Below are positions 43,636 through 52,233 of a stretch of DNA of 64,000 nucleotides, piece after piece. Position 1 is the first letter of the stretch, and each line of letters begins with the position of its first letter. The position numbers and the translations under genes were made by a program. The stretch is from Actinacidiphila acididurans (GTDB lineage: Bacteria > Actinomycetota > Actinomycetes > Streptomycetales > Streptomycetaceae), in the NCBI RefSeq assembly GCF_016918855.1, contig NZ_JADKYB010000010.1:1-64000 (forward strand), written 5' to 3'. The notes under the pieces are model-generated. The model had not been told where the DNA came from and ran no database searches. It was given only the letters and a program-made list of their open reading frames with translations.

Positions 43636-44757
43636 ATGTACTCCTGGTCAGAAACCACTGGGCTGATCAGTTTATGGGTGGTAGCGGTCACTCGCGCACC
43701 GGGTGCGGTCCGCAATCCCCGGCACCGCCCACTTTGGCTCGGTGTCTGCCTCATCGCTGCCACCAGCACGCTCTACCAGGACCCAGTTGTGACGTTATTG
43801 GGAACGCTGATCAGCGATCTCAACCTGATCGACCTGACACGGAGCCTCACGCACACCGCCTCGGCAGGCGTAATGCTCTACTTCGTGCTCGTCGCTACAG
43901 GCCGACAGCGTCACACCACCCTGCTGATCTGCGTTGTCACGCTGGTGATGGCATCAACCGTGTGGTTCTACGGCACTGCGCCTCCGCACGCCCGGAGTAC
44001 GATCTCCACTCCGGAACTGCCGCTCCTGTACTGGCTTCTGCCCTTCGGCTTCTACCTGCTTGTGGGTGGGATTTCGGCGGCGGTGTGCTGGCGGCACAGC
44101 GACGAGGCCGATCGGAGCATGCTGCGCTGGAGCTTACGCGTCTTCGGCATGAGCCAGTCTCTCGGCTGTGTGCTGTGGTGCCTGTTCGCGGCGTATCTCT
44201 TCACTCGTGACGCCGCCCTGTTGTCCTACGTCCCGCCCCTCACCGGGGCGGAACTGCTTCTGCAGGCCGGCAGCGTGCTCCTACCAGGCCTTGTGAGCGC
44301 TGGACAGCACCTGCAACGATGCTGGGTTCTCTGGCGACTGCGGCCGCTGTGGCAGGCACTCACCGAGGCAGTTCCCACTGTCGCGTTGCCAGGTCGGACC
44401 TCTCGTTGGACGTTCACTACCGCAGTGCGGTGGCAGCACTACCGGCTGATCATTGAGATCCAGGACGCGGTTCTGGCACTTCGCGCCTACACCACTCCCG
44501 CAGTGATCAGCGCGGCCCGCCAGTTCGTCGCAATCCAGGGTGTAGCTGAAGGAAACCACGAGGCGGCGGCCAGCGCCTGCTGGCTGGAGTTCGCACGGCG
44601 CGCCAAGCTTTCCAGTTCAGCCCCCTGCGACACAGTCTGCGCCTCCCCCTGGCCTAGCGAGTCCAGCTTCCGGGAGGAGATCGACTTCCTGGTGCGGGTA
44701 GCCCGATTTCACGGTACGCCGCTCCCAGCGGCATTCCACCTCAAGGAGACAGCGTGA
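43636..44757 (+). CDS. MAB_1171c-family putative membrane transporter
   Basis: The 373-residue protein has about seven hydrophobic helices in the first 230 residues (e.g. LWLGVCLIAATSTLY, TLLICVVTLVMASTVWFYG, LLYWLLPFGFYLLVGGISAA) and a soluble C-terminal part (LWRLRPLWQALTEAVP; RLIIEIQDAVLALRAY) typical of the MAB_1171c family. Transport activity is only a family label. It lies 3 bp after ImmA, and the next gene overlaps its stop. Confidence 0.85.
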   Translation: MYSWSETTGLISLWVVAVTRAPGAVRNPRHRPLWLGVCLIAATSTLYQDPVVTLLGTLISDLNLIDLTRSLTHTASAGVMLYFVLVATGRQRHTTLLICVVTLVMASTVWFYGTAPPHARSTISTPELPLLYWLLPFGFYLLVGGISAAVCWRHSDEADRSMLRWSLRVFGMSQSLGCVLWCLFAAYLFTRDAALLSYVPPLTGAELLLQAGSVLLPGLVSAGQHLQRCWVLWRLRPLWQALTEAVPTVALPGRTSRWTFTTAVRWQHYRLIIEIQDAVLALRAYTTPAVISAARQFVAIQGVAEGNHEAAASACWLEFARRAKLSSSAPCDTVCASPWPSESSFREEIDFLVRVARFHGTPLPAAFHLKETA

Positions 44758-45863
44758 CCCCTCTCCATGGCCAGGTAGAGCCACGTTTCGAACCGGTACG
44801 CGATGCCTTCGCCGCCAATTTCACCCATCAACGTGAAGTCGGTGCAGCCCTGTGTGTCTATCAGCATGGCCGGCCAGTGCTCGACTTGTGGGGCGGCATT
44901 GCAGACGTCGACTCCGGCGCGGCCTGGCAAGGCGACACCCTGAGTTACGTCTTCTCCACCACCAAAGGCATCACGGCCACCTGCGCGCACCTGCTCGTGC
45001 AGCGTGGTCTGCTTGACCTGGACGCCCCGGTCGCGGAGTACTGGCCAGAATTCGCCGCCGAGTCGAAAGCCGAGATCCCCGTACGCTCACTGCTCTCCCA
45101 CCGCGCCGGGCTGGCAGCTCTGGATACCCCCGTCCCCCTGGCCGCGGCGCTGGACTGGCATCCCATGATCACTGCCCTGGCCGCCCAACGGCCCGCCTGG
45201 ACGCCCGGCACCGCTCATGGCTACCACGCTCAGACCTTCGGCTGGCTTGTCGGAGAAGTAGTCCGCCGCGTCACCGGTCGCACGGTCGGCGCCTTCCTCG
45301 CCGCCGAGGTCGCCGAGCCCCTGGGGCTCGACTTCCATATCGGCCTACCCGCCAGCCATGAGCCCCGCGTCGGCCGGCTCATCCTTCCCCCGCCCACCAC
45401 AACCCCGGACGACGCCCCCACACTGCGCCGGGCCAGCGGCGTCACCATCCCTCCCATCGATCCCAACGACGCCAACGTCCACGCCGCACAGATCCCCTCC
45501 TCAAACGGCATCGGCACCGCTCGCGCCATCGCCCGGCTGTACGCCGCCCTCATCGGCGAAGTCGACACCATCCGCCTCCTCACCCCTGCCACCCTCACCG
45601 CAGCCCTTCGCCCCCACTCCGACGGGCCGGACCTCACCCTGGGCTTCCCCACACGTTTCGCCCTCGGCTACGCGCTGCCGTCGCAGGCGTTCCCCCTGTT
45701 CGGTCCCGGCTCCTTCGGCCACGGCGGTCGCGGGGGGTCCATCGGCTGCGCCCACCCGCCCACCGGCATCACCGTCGGATACGTCATGAACCGCCTGAGC
45801 CACGGCGTCCAAACCGACACCCGCTTCGCCAACCTCGCCGCCGCCATCAATGCCTGTCTGTGA
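44754..45863 (+). CDS. Beta-lactamase-fold serine hydrolase (class C/EstB-like)
   Basis: The 369-residue protein has the catalytic S-x-x-K as FSTTKGI (Ser near 68), the second motif Tyr in HGYHAQTFGWLVGEVVRRVT (Y-x-A instead of Y-x-N) and HGGRGG near 325 as the third box. No signal peptide is seen, so it acts in the cytoplasm, probably as an esterase or amidase and not as a resistance beta-lactamase. GTG 44754 overlaps the transporter stop (GTGA), tying it to the XRE-ImmA operon. Confidence 0.87.
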   Translation: MTPLHGQVEPRFEPVRDAFAANFTHQREVGAALCVYQHGRPVLDLWGGIADVDSGAAWQGDTLSYVFSTTKGITATCAHLLVQRGLLDLDAPVAEYWPEFAAESKAEIPVRSLLSHRAGLAALDTPVPLAAALDWHPMITALAAQRPAWTPGTAHGYHAQTFGWLVGEVVRRVTGRTVGAFLAAEVAEPLGLDFHIGLPASHEPRVGRLILPPPTTTPDDAPTLRRASGVTIPPIDPNDANVHAAQIPSSNGIGTARAIARLYAALIGEVDTIRLLTPATLTAALRPHSDGPDLTLGFPTRFALGYALPSQAFPLFGPGSFGHGGRGGSIGCAHPPTGITVGYVMNRLSHGVQTDTRFANLAAAINACL

Positions 45864-45932
45864 GGGCCCAGTCGGCGGGATGAGCAGGTGATCAAGACCT
45901 GCTCTGCGCTCCCCACTCACAACTCCAAGCGC

Positions 45933-46089
45933 CAAGAGATGCGCCAGCGTGGGATGCTGCCGGTCATCTCCCGCAAGGGGCAGTCCGATTTCCGGGCCTG
46001 AGCGGATCCGCTACGTAGTGGAGCAGACCTTCGCCCTCGCCCACCAGTTCGAAGGGCGCCGAAATGGTGGTTCGCGGGTGATGAGATGA
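45933..46089 (+). pseudogene. IS5-family transposase C-terminal remnant
   Basis: One frame reads QEMRQRGMLPVISRKGQSDF and stops; one frame over the sequence continues as RIRYVVEQTFALAHQFEGRR. Both match the end of IS5-type DDE transposases (R-G-x-x-P-V-I-x-R-K-G ... R-Y-V-V-E-Q-T-F-A-L). The element is frameshifted and lacks its 5' part. It fills most of the 380-bp gap at 45864-46245; nothing else was seen there. Confidence 0.75.
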
Positions 46090-46245
46090 CGCGGCGTTCT
46101 CCGGGCTGGGTCGCGGCTCCCTGGGCGGCCGTTCGGTTGCGCTGCGGACAGACGGACCAGGGCGTCACCGTCGTCCTGGTCCTCCTGGTAGACCTCGGCG
46201 TGCTCGACGAGGTACCGATGTTCCCCAAGGCCGAGGACCGCCGCC

Positions 46246-46635
46246 ATGCCCGTATACATCCCCCCGCTCACGTCCTCCCAGAAACAGCTGCTTGGGCATC
46301 TTGCTCTCGCGGACTTCCCGCACCCGGACGCCGAGCCCGCGTCGGCTGCCGCGCGCGGTCTGGATGAGTGCCGACTGCGTGCGGATATCGAGGAACTATG
46401 CAACACCAGGCAGGTGACGGTAGCCGAGGGACACCTGTCGATCACTGAGCTCGGGGTGGTCGCGTACCTGGCCGCCGAGCGAGACGAGCTCGCAGCGACC
46501 TTGGTCGACGTATCTGCGCTTGCCGACGAGCTACGACGCCGAGACCCGGTCAGTGCGGTGCCGCACAGCCTGCGCCAGCTCGCGCAAGGCGCCTGGTCCT
46601 TGGACCAGGCGCTCGCTCACCTCGACCCGACCTGA
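46246..46635 (+). CDS. Hypothetical protein, possibly winged-helix
   Basis: The 129-residue protein reads TSSQKQLLGHLALADFP, then DIEELCNTRQVTVAEGHLSI, then TELGVVAYLAAERDELAATL. The helix-strand pattern ending in ITELGVVAYLAAE resembles a small winged-helix domain, but no family was recognised. The ATG has a GAGG about 8 bp upstream. It is convergent with the restriction-modification gene and shares a terminator with it. Confidence 0.6.
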   Translation: MPVYIPPLTSSQKQLLGHLALADFPHPDAEPASAAARGLDECRLRADIEELCNTRQVTVAEGHLSITELGVVAYLAAERDELAATLVDVSALADELRRRDPVSAVPHSLRQLAQGAWSLDQALAHLDPT

Positions 46636-46668
46636 CCCGGGACAGGCAGGGGAGGGTGTGACGGGGAC

Positions 46669-46694
46669 GTGCCGGCGGCCCTGGCCGCCGGCAC
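46669..46694. terminator. Perfect 12-bp hairpin between convergent genes
   Basis: GTGCCGGCGGCC (46669-46680) and GGCCGCCGGCAC (46683-46694) are exact complements with a 2-base spacer. It lies 34 bp past the plus-strand stop and 2 bp past the minus-strand stop, so it can end both transcripts. Confidence 0.88.
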
Positions 46695-46696
46695 CG

Positions 46697-49600
46697 TCAC
46701 TCTCCGGCGGTGTCGCTTTGGCCGCCGACGTCGCCCGTCGTTTCGAAGTTGTCGAAGGTGACTGAGCGGCGTGGTTTGCGGGCCTTGTCGGCGACTGGTA
46801 GGACCCCCGTGGTTTTGAGGACTTCCTCTGTAATCAGAGGCGCGGCGAGGATCCGTTCCAGCAGAGACTTCTGCACAGAAGCCAGCTCGACCAGGCGGCG
46901 CAACACCGTGAGCAGCTCGATGAGCTCGGTGCTCCACTCGCTCGGCCACTGCCCCGCGGGGATGTCGTCAAGAGGGCTCGACCTCTTGCTGTCCGGACGC
47001 GCCTTGCGGTAGCCGAACCACTTCTTTAGGATGCCCATCCCGCCCACGTCGTAGGTCCACACTTCTTCGGGCACGGGTCCGAAGGATCCGGCGCCAAGGT
47101 GGAGGGTCTGCGTAGCGGCCTCGTAGCGCATCTCATGCGGGACTGCGCTGCCGATGGGAGTCAGGTATCGGATCTGCCGAGGGTCACCGGGCACATAGGT
47201 GATGGAACCAGGCGTACGTCCGGCTTCCGGGTCGGCGAACGCTTCGCCGTACGTGGAGGCCCACAGGACCTCTTCGCCGAGCCGCACCGCTTCTTCCCAC
47301 GCAATGGGATCACTGGTCAGCGGCACCCGTACTCCGGGGGTGAGGAGTTCCTCCTTGAAGCGCTTCGTGAATCCTGGGTGGCCGGTCACGGCTATGACGT
47401 ACGCGGCCAGATCCTGGACGGTCACCCTGGCGAGCCCCAGCCGGGAGGCCAGGACGGCAAGCAGTCCGGTAGGTACGTTGCCGGTGCCGTCTGGGTGGAG
47501 CATCGGCAGTACCCGGCCCCCGCGCCCGTTGAAGTGGTCAGTGTCCGGCAGGAAGGCGGTGGCGACGACGGCCGGACCGGACTCGATCGGATGAGAAGAC
47601 TGCTGGTTGAGGAAGACCTGCCCTGGAAGCAGCGCCTCCCACAACTCGGAACGTGGGAAGTCGATCACCCGTCGGTCCGCGATCAGCCACTGCCGGTCAA
47701 AACTCCGCCGACCGACGCGCGTCAGCTCAGGACGTCGAGCCGCCTCCAGTCCGATCGGCACGGCGTGGGGGCTGCGGGCCGGCAGAGCGTCGACCTTCTT
47801 GCCCAGGGTCCGGTCGCGGGTTTCCTTGAACAGTTCCGCCTTCCGCTCGGGATCCTCCTCGCCGATCAGTGTGCTCCAGCGCTGCTGGAGGATCTGCCGC
47901 CCGGGCGACAGTACCCAGCCCCGGTTCGTTGTGACACCGAGGCTCCCCCAGGGGAAGAGATCATTGAGCAGCGGATATGCGTCCCAGTCCAACTGCGCCG
48001 GAGTGAAAGGGGCACTGCTGTCGGTGCGGGCCACCTGCCAGGTGTCGTCGTCCAGACGGATGTCCTTGAGCTGCTGGTACTTCTCGGTGCGCCGGCCGTG
48101 CACCTCCCGGTAGTGGATGACCGCCGGCCGGGTGTGGTCGGTGCCCGCACGGCGTAAAAAGATGCAGATCGCCAGGGGCTGGGCGACACCGGGGAAGATG
48201 CGGGTCGCAACGTCCGGGCGGTGGCCCTCTGGAGAGACGTTGATGATCCAGCCCTCGTCGCAGGTTTCGCGCAGGTAGGCGCGCATGCCCCGGCCTCCGG
48301 GTCCGCTGACGAAGCCGCTGGGGGTGATGAAGCAGACCACTCCGTGCTGGTCCTCGGGATGCGCGTCGAAGACTTTCCAGGTGGCCCAGCGCCAGAAGTA
48401 GTAGTACAGGTTCTTCAGCACGTGCTCGTAGCGGCCGTTGCCCGTGAGGCGGAAGTCGTCCAGCAGCGGCTTGCCCTTGCCCTCCGCGCCCCGCTCGACC
48501 CAGCCACCCCGGCCTTCGGCCTTCTCGCCGTAGGGCGGGTTCCCGATGACGGCGTTGACGGGCACACGGGCTTTGACCTTGTTGGCACGGTCCCGGGACT
48601 CCGAGATCGCCCCGTAGGTGGAGGCGATCGCCTCCTCCTTGACGTAGGGGTTGTCCAGAGTGTCGGTCACGTAGAGATTCGCCCCGTCCTCAGGCAGGGA
48701 CGCGCCGTACTTCTTCAGCAGGTCCGATGTCCGCAGTTCGGCGACTGCGGAAGGGCCCATCTGCAGTTCGAAACCGACCAGGCGGGCCGCGAGGTCGCCG
48801 ATGGCTTCGGCCTGTATGCCGGGGCCGTACCGCTCGGCAGCTCGCTGGGCCACGCGCTCGATGACCGCGTGCAGGTACGTCCCTGTCCCCATGGCCGGGT
48901 CGACGGTGAAGACGCTCTGGTCGGCGAAGCCCTCCTCCTTGCCCAGCCGGGTACGCAGCACGTCGTCAGTGAGGCGGACCATCTCCTCCACCACTTCGCG
49001 CGGCGTGTAGTACGAGCCGCTCTTCTGCCGCAGCTGGTCGTCGTATACCTCCAGAAACGACTCGTACAAGTACATGTAGGCGTCTTTGCGGCCCTTGCGG
49101 ATCGGGTCCCACTGGACGGCGGCCACGACCCGGACAAGGAGGTCGAGCGTCACCTCGAACCGATCGTTGACGTTGTCGGTGAACAGCTGGAGAGCCTTGC
49201 CCATCAGGGAGTGCCCGGCATGCAGCTGCCTGCCGACCTCGTGGAGCGAGGTGCCAGTCAGGGTGATGTCTTCGGTACGGGCGAGCAGGAGCGCGAACGT
49301 GACAGCCTGCGCGTACCCGTCGGCGAAGGTGGCGTCGTCCGCTGTGGGGAACAGCAGTCTGCGCCAGTCCCTAGCCAGACCGGTGAACGGCAGCTTGCTC
49401 GGACTGGCGCCCGCCTTCATAGCCTTCTTTTCGGCGGCAAGCTGTTCCAGGACCGCGGCGCGCAGCAGCCGACACAACGGCGCGATCCGCTGAACGAGAG
49501 CCGACACGGACCGGATGGGCTCCGGCCCCCAACCAAGGAAAGTGCGCAGCAGACCGTCCAGGTCGGCGGGCACTGGCAGGGACAACTTGCTGCCCGCGCT

Positions 49601-50026
49601 CTTGAGGGACCCCTCAAAGTGAACCGGCTCCCGGGCTTCCCTGCCCCCGCGGAAGAGCCGCCAACTGGTCCCGTTGGTGTAGAGAAGGTTCGGCAGATCA
49701 CGCAGCCGCTCCCACTGGCGCTTGTTCTGCCCCGTGAAAGACTCCGGGTCGATGTTCAGCCCGGGCTTCTTCACCTCAATGTAGCCGATGATCGCCCCGT
49801 CAACCTCCACCGCGTAGTCCGGGCGTACGCCGAGCTCATCAAGCCGGGTTTCGTCATGCCACAGGACCTTCTTCAGCCCGTAACGGCGACCAGCCGTCTG
49901 CAGGAGGTCTTCGATTGGGCGACGTATCACTGCCTCCGGACTGCCGGGACCACTCAGCCTGTCCTTACATGCCTTCCCGAAGTCCGACACCGCCTCCGTG
50001 AGCCAGCCATACTCCGATCCCCTCAC
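46697..50026 (-). CDS. Type ISP-like single-polypeptide restriction-modification enzyme
   Basis: The 1109-residue protein combines nuclease, methylase and target recognition. A PD-(D/E)xK-type nuclease lies at about 55-90 (RPDYAVEVDG ... IGYIEVKKPG). The N6-adenine methylase domain has motif I DPAMGTGTYL (about 375) and motif IV NPPYGEK (about 496). The C-terminal half (about 550-1040) resembles the ISP target-recognition region (VSPEGHRPDVATRIFPGVAQ). Such enzymes methylate one strand of an asymmetric site and cut unmodified DNA. No separate methylase or specificity gene is present or needed. GTG 50026 has a GGGGGCGG site; a GTG at 50068 is an alternative. I saw no obvious helicase motifs in the part between nuclease and methylase, which should be checked. 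Confidence 0.87.
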   Translation of the reverse strand: MRGSEYGWLTEAVSDFGKACKDRLSGPGSPEAVIRRPIEDLLQTAGRRYGLKKVLWHDETRLDELGVRPDYAVEVDGAIIGYIEVKKPGLNIDPESFTGQNKRQWERLRDLPNLLYTNGTSWRLFRGGREAREPVHFEGSLKSAGSKLSLPVPADLDGLLRTFLGWGPEPIRSVSALVQRIAPLCRLLRAAVLEQLAAEKKAMKAGASPSKLPFTGLARDWRRLLFPTADDATFADGYAQAVTFALLLARTEDITLTGTSLHEVGRQLHAGHSLMGKALQLFTDNVNDRFEVTLDLLVRVVAAVQWDPIRKGRKDAYMYLYESFLEVYDDQLRQKSGSYYTPREVVEEMVRLTDDVLRTRLGKEEGFADQSVFTVDPAMGTGTYLHAVIERVAQRAAERYGPGIQAEAIGDLAARLVGFELQMGPSAVAELRTSDLLKKYGASLPEDGANLYVTDTLDNPYVKEEAIASTYGAISESRDRANKVKARVPVNAVIGNPPYGEKAEGRGGWVERGAEGKGKPLLDDFRLTGNGRYEHVLKNLYYYFWRWATWKVFDAHPEDQHGVVCFITPSGFVSGPGGRGMRAYLRETCDEGWIINVSPEGHRPDVATRIFPGVAQPLAICIFLRRAGTDHTRPAVIHYREVHGRRTEKYQQLKDIRLDDDTWQVARTDSSAPFTPAQLDWDAYPLLNDLFPWGSLGVTTNRGWVLSPGRQILQQRWSTLIGEEDPERKAELFKETRDRTLGKKVDALPARSPHAVPIGLEAARRPELTRVGRRSFDRQWLIADRRVIDFPRSELWEALLPGQVFLNQQSSHPIESGPAVVATAFLPDTDHFNGRGGRVLPMLHPDGTGNVPTGLLAVLASRLGLARVTVQDLAAYVIAVTGHPGFTKRFKEELLTPGVRVPLTSDPIAWEEAVRLGEEVLWASTYGEAFADPEAGRTPGSITYVPGDPRQIRYLTPIGSAVPHEMRYEAATQTLHLGAGSFGPVPEEVWTYDVGGMGILKKWFGYRKARPDSKRSSPLDDIPAGQWPSEWSTELIELLTVLRRLVELASVQKSLLERILAAPLITEEVLKTTGVLPVADKARKPRRSVTFDNFETTGDVGGQSDTAGE

Positions 50027-50258
50027 AACCCGCCCCCAATACTTGGTACTTGAAAGGCAGATGATCACTTATGAGCATCCTCGCCCGCAAGGTCCGGGAC
50101 GGACATCCGGGACTGAGGTCGCAGGGCAAGATCCACTGCGCGGACCGCATCGGAGGCCAGTAACGCCTCCAGCGCGGGCGGGCCGCCACGGCGGCGCGGG
50201 AGGTCACGTCGAGCCGGCTTTGAGGTCAGCTCATACCCCCGGGTTGTGGCGAGAGAGG

Positions 50259-50558
50259 TCACTGGAGGGCGCCGCCGGGCTCCAGCACGGCGACCGCCGA
50301 AGGAGCCCCAGGTCGTCGCGACCGGAGGGCCCTTCGTCGGTGCTGTGACGCCCCGGTGGCGTCGGCGGCTGCGCACTGGCGGTTCCGGCTGGTCCACCTG
50401 CGCCTCCGGCGGCGTTCCAGGAACCGGATGATGGCCAGCCAGAGGTCGCGCTTGTGCTCGGAGTCCTGGGGGACCACGGCCTGGACGAAGAGGATCGTGC
50501 CAGGCGTCACGATCGCGAGCACCACGGCGATGGCGACCACCCACCACGGGGCGCCCAC
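50259..50558 (-). CDS. Small single-pass membrane protein, unknown
   Basis: The 99-residue product has one N-terminal transmembrane helix (WWVVAIAVVLAIVTPGTILF), then FVQAVVPQDSEHKRDLWLAI and a basic run. The rest is low complexity. The GTG start lies 17 bp from the left end of the IS1380 element, whose insertion separated it from the HNH gene upstream. No ribosome site is left next to the start, so it may no longer be expressed. Confidence 0.5.
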   Translation of the reverse strand: MGAPWWVVAIAVVLAIVTPGTILFVQAVVPQDSEHKRDLWLAIIRFLERRRRRRWTSRNRQCAAADATGASQHRRRALRSRRPGAPSAVAVLEPGGALQ

Positions 50559-50574
50559 GAAGGGGTGCCGTTAA

Positions 50575-52233
50575 CCTCGCGCTTTCGCGACTGCGGGTGT
50601 CCGATGCTTGATCAAATAAGCGAGGAGCGCATCTGACCTGGGACGATGGGACTTGTCCAGGGTCCATGTCGTCGTCAGGGAAGCTGCACTCCTCAGGTGA
50701 AGAAGAGTACCGGGTCGTACCCGCGTGTCCGGGTCGAGGGCGGTGGCCGGGGAGTGGTTTCCCAGGCTGGGGCCGTGCTGCTGGCGGAGACGGTCCGCAA
50801 GACCGGGCTGGACAGTGCGATATCAGCGGCGTTGGCGCCGTGGCGAAAGCAGCGGTCGGTGCACGGTCCGGGCAAGATCCTGCTCGATGTGGGGCTCGCG
50901 GTGGCGTTGGGCGGGGACTGCCTGTCCGATGTCGCCATGCTGCGGGCCGAGCCGGCGGTGTTCGGGCCGGTGGCCTCCGACCCGACCGTCTCCCGCCTGG
51001 TCGACACGCTTGCCGGCAGTGGGAAGCGCGCGCTGGCCGCGATCCGCCAGGCTCGCGCCCACGTCCGTGAACATGTCTGGGCGTTGGCCGGGGACACCGC
51101 CCCCGAGCAGGGCGGACAGGTGATCGTGGACCTGGACGGGGTGCTGGTGATCGCGCACTCGGACAAGCAGGACGCCGCGGCGACCTGGAAGCGGACGTTC
51201 GGCCACCATCCGATCATGGGGTTCGTCGACCACGGGGCGGGCGGCGCCGGTGAGCCGGTGGCGGGCCTGCTGCGAGCGGGGAACGCGGGCAGCAACACCG
51301 CCGCCGACCACATCACCGCCACCCAAATGGCCTTGGCTCAGCTCCCGAAGAGGTTCCGGCGCGGGCGGGCCACCCTGGTCCGCACCGATTCCGGCGGCGG
51401 CACCCACGACTTCGTCAACTGGCTGACGGCGCGGGGCCGGCGGCTGTCGTACTCGGTCGGCATGACCATCACCGACGCCATCCACGCTGCTGTGCTCCAG
51501 GCCCCGGACTCGGCCTGGACCCCGGCCGTCGAGCCCGGCGGCGAGGTCCGCGACGGCGCCTGGGTGGCCGAGATCGGCGGGGACTGCCTGAAGGGGTGGC
51601 CGAAGGGGATGCGGCTGATCGTCCGCAAGGAGCGCCCGCACCCCGGCGCCCAGCTCCGCTTCACCGACGCCGACGGCATGCGCTTGACCTGCTTCGCCAC
51701 CAACACTCCCGGCGAGGCGATCGCCGGGCTCGAATTGCGCCACCGCCAGCGCGCCCGCTGCGAGGACCGCATCCGAGACGCCCGCTCCACCGGCCTGCGC
51801 AACCTCCCGCCCCACGGCTTCGCACAGAACCAGATCTGGCTGGAGATCGTCCAACTCGCTCTGGACCTGCTGGCCTGGATGCCGATGCTCGCCCTGACCG
51901 GCAAGACCCGCCGCTGGGAACCCAAGAAGCTTCGCTTCCGCCTGTTCTCAGCCGCCGCACAACTCGTCACCACCGGCCGCCGCCGCTACCTCCGCCTCGC
52001 GGCGCACTGGCCCTGGACCCACGTGATCACCGCAGCGGCCGACCGGCTCCACGCCCTGCCGAATCCCGGCTGACCAGCGCCCTCGAGTCCCCGCGGACAG
52101 CATCACCCCACCGGAGCAGTGGAACCCGGCGCCTACCCGACCCGACAGCCGGGCCACCACCATTCTCACAACCAGCCCACAACAGAGAAACGGCCCGCCC
52201 AAGAAACCGACGAACCGTCATGCAAGATCGCGG
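50575..52233 (+). mobile_element. IS1380-family insertion sequence with TTAA target duplication
   Basis: The 1659-bp element is bounded by 19-bp imperfect inverted repeats matching at 12 of 19 positions: CCTCGCGCTTTCGCGACTG at 50575 and, reversed, CCGCGATCTTGCATGACGG ending at 52233. TTAA flanks both ends (50571-50574 and 52234-52237), the duplication expected for this family. It carries one transposase gene. It is inserted in the last codons of the minus-strand HNH gene. Confidence 0.85.
50697..52073 (+). CDS. IS1380-family transposase
   Basis: The 458-residue DDE transposase has the catalytic acids in VDLDGVLVIAHSDK, LVRTDSGGGTHDFVNWL and RCEDRIRDARSTGL, the last being the Y/C-E-x-R-I-like motif of the family. 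HHPIMGFVDHG and LALTGKTRRWEPKKLRFRLF are also typical. GTG 50697 was chosen because the conserved family start (S-x-x-Y-P-R-V-x-V-E) follows. The frame is intact, so the element may be active. Confidence 0.93.
   Translation: MKKSTGSYPRVRVEGGGRGVVSQAGAVLLAETVRKTGLDSAISAALAPWRKQRSVHGPGKILLDVGLAVALGGDCLSDVAMLRAEPAVFGPVASDPTVSRLVDTLAGSGKRALAAIRQARAHVREHVWALAGDTAPEQGGQVIVDLDGVLVIAHSDKQDAAATWKRTFGHHPIMGFVDHGAGGAGEPVAGLLRAGNAGSNTAADHITATQMALAQLPKRFRRGRATLVRTDSGGGTHDFVNWLTARGRRLSYSVGMTITDAIHAAVLQAPDSAWTPAVEPGGEVRDGAWVAEIGGDCLKGWPKGMRLIVRKERPHPGAQLRFTDADGMRLTCFATNTPGEAIAGLELRHRQRARCEDRIRDARSTGLRNLPPHGFAQNQIWLEIVQLALDLLAWMPMLALTGKTRRWEPKKLRFRLFSAAAQLVTTGRRRYLRLAAHWPWTHVITAAADRLHALPNPG

Noticed and set aside
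44754..45863. An antibiotic-resistance beta-lactamase
   Set aside because: No signal peptide, an altered second motif (Y-x-A) and an operon with regulator genes; an esterase-like hydrolase is more likely.
50065..50667. A 200-codon minus-strand frame between the restriction-modification gene and the IS
   Set aside because: It crosses the IS boundary and is mostly low-complexity Arg/Pro sequence; only its last 40 codons look protein-like, and no start fits them.
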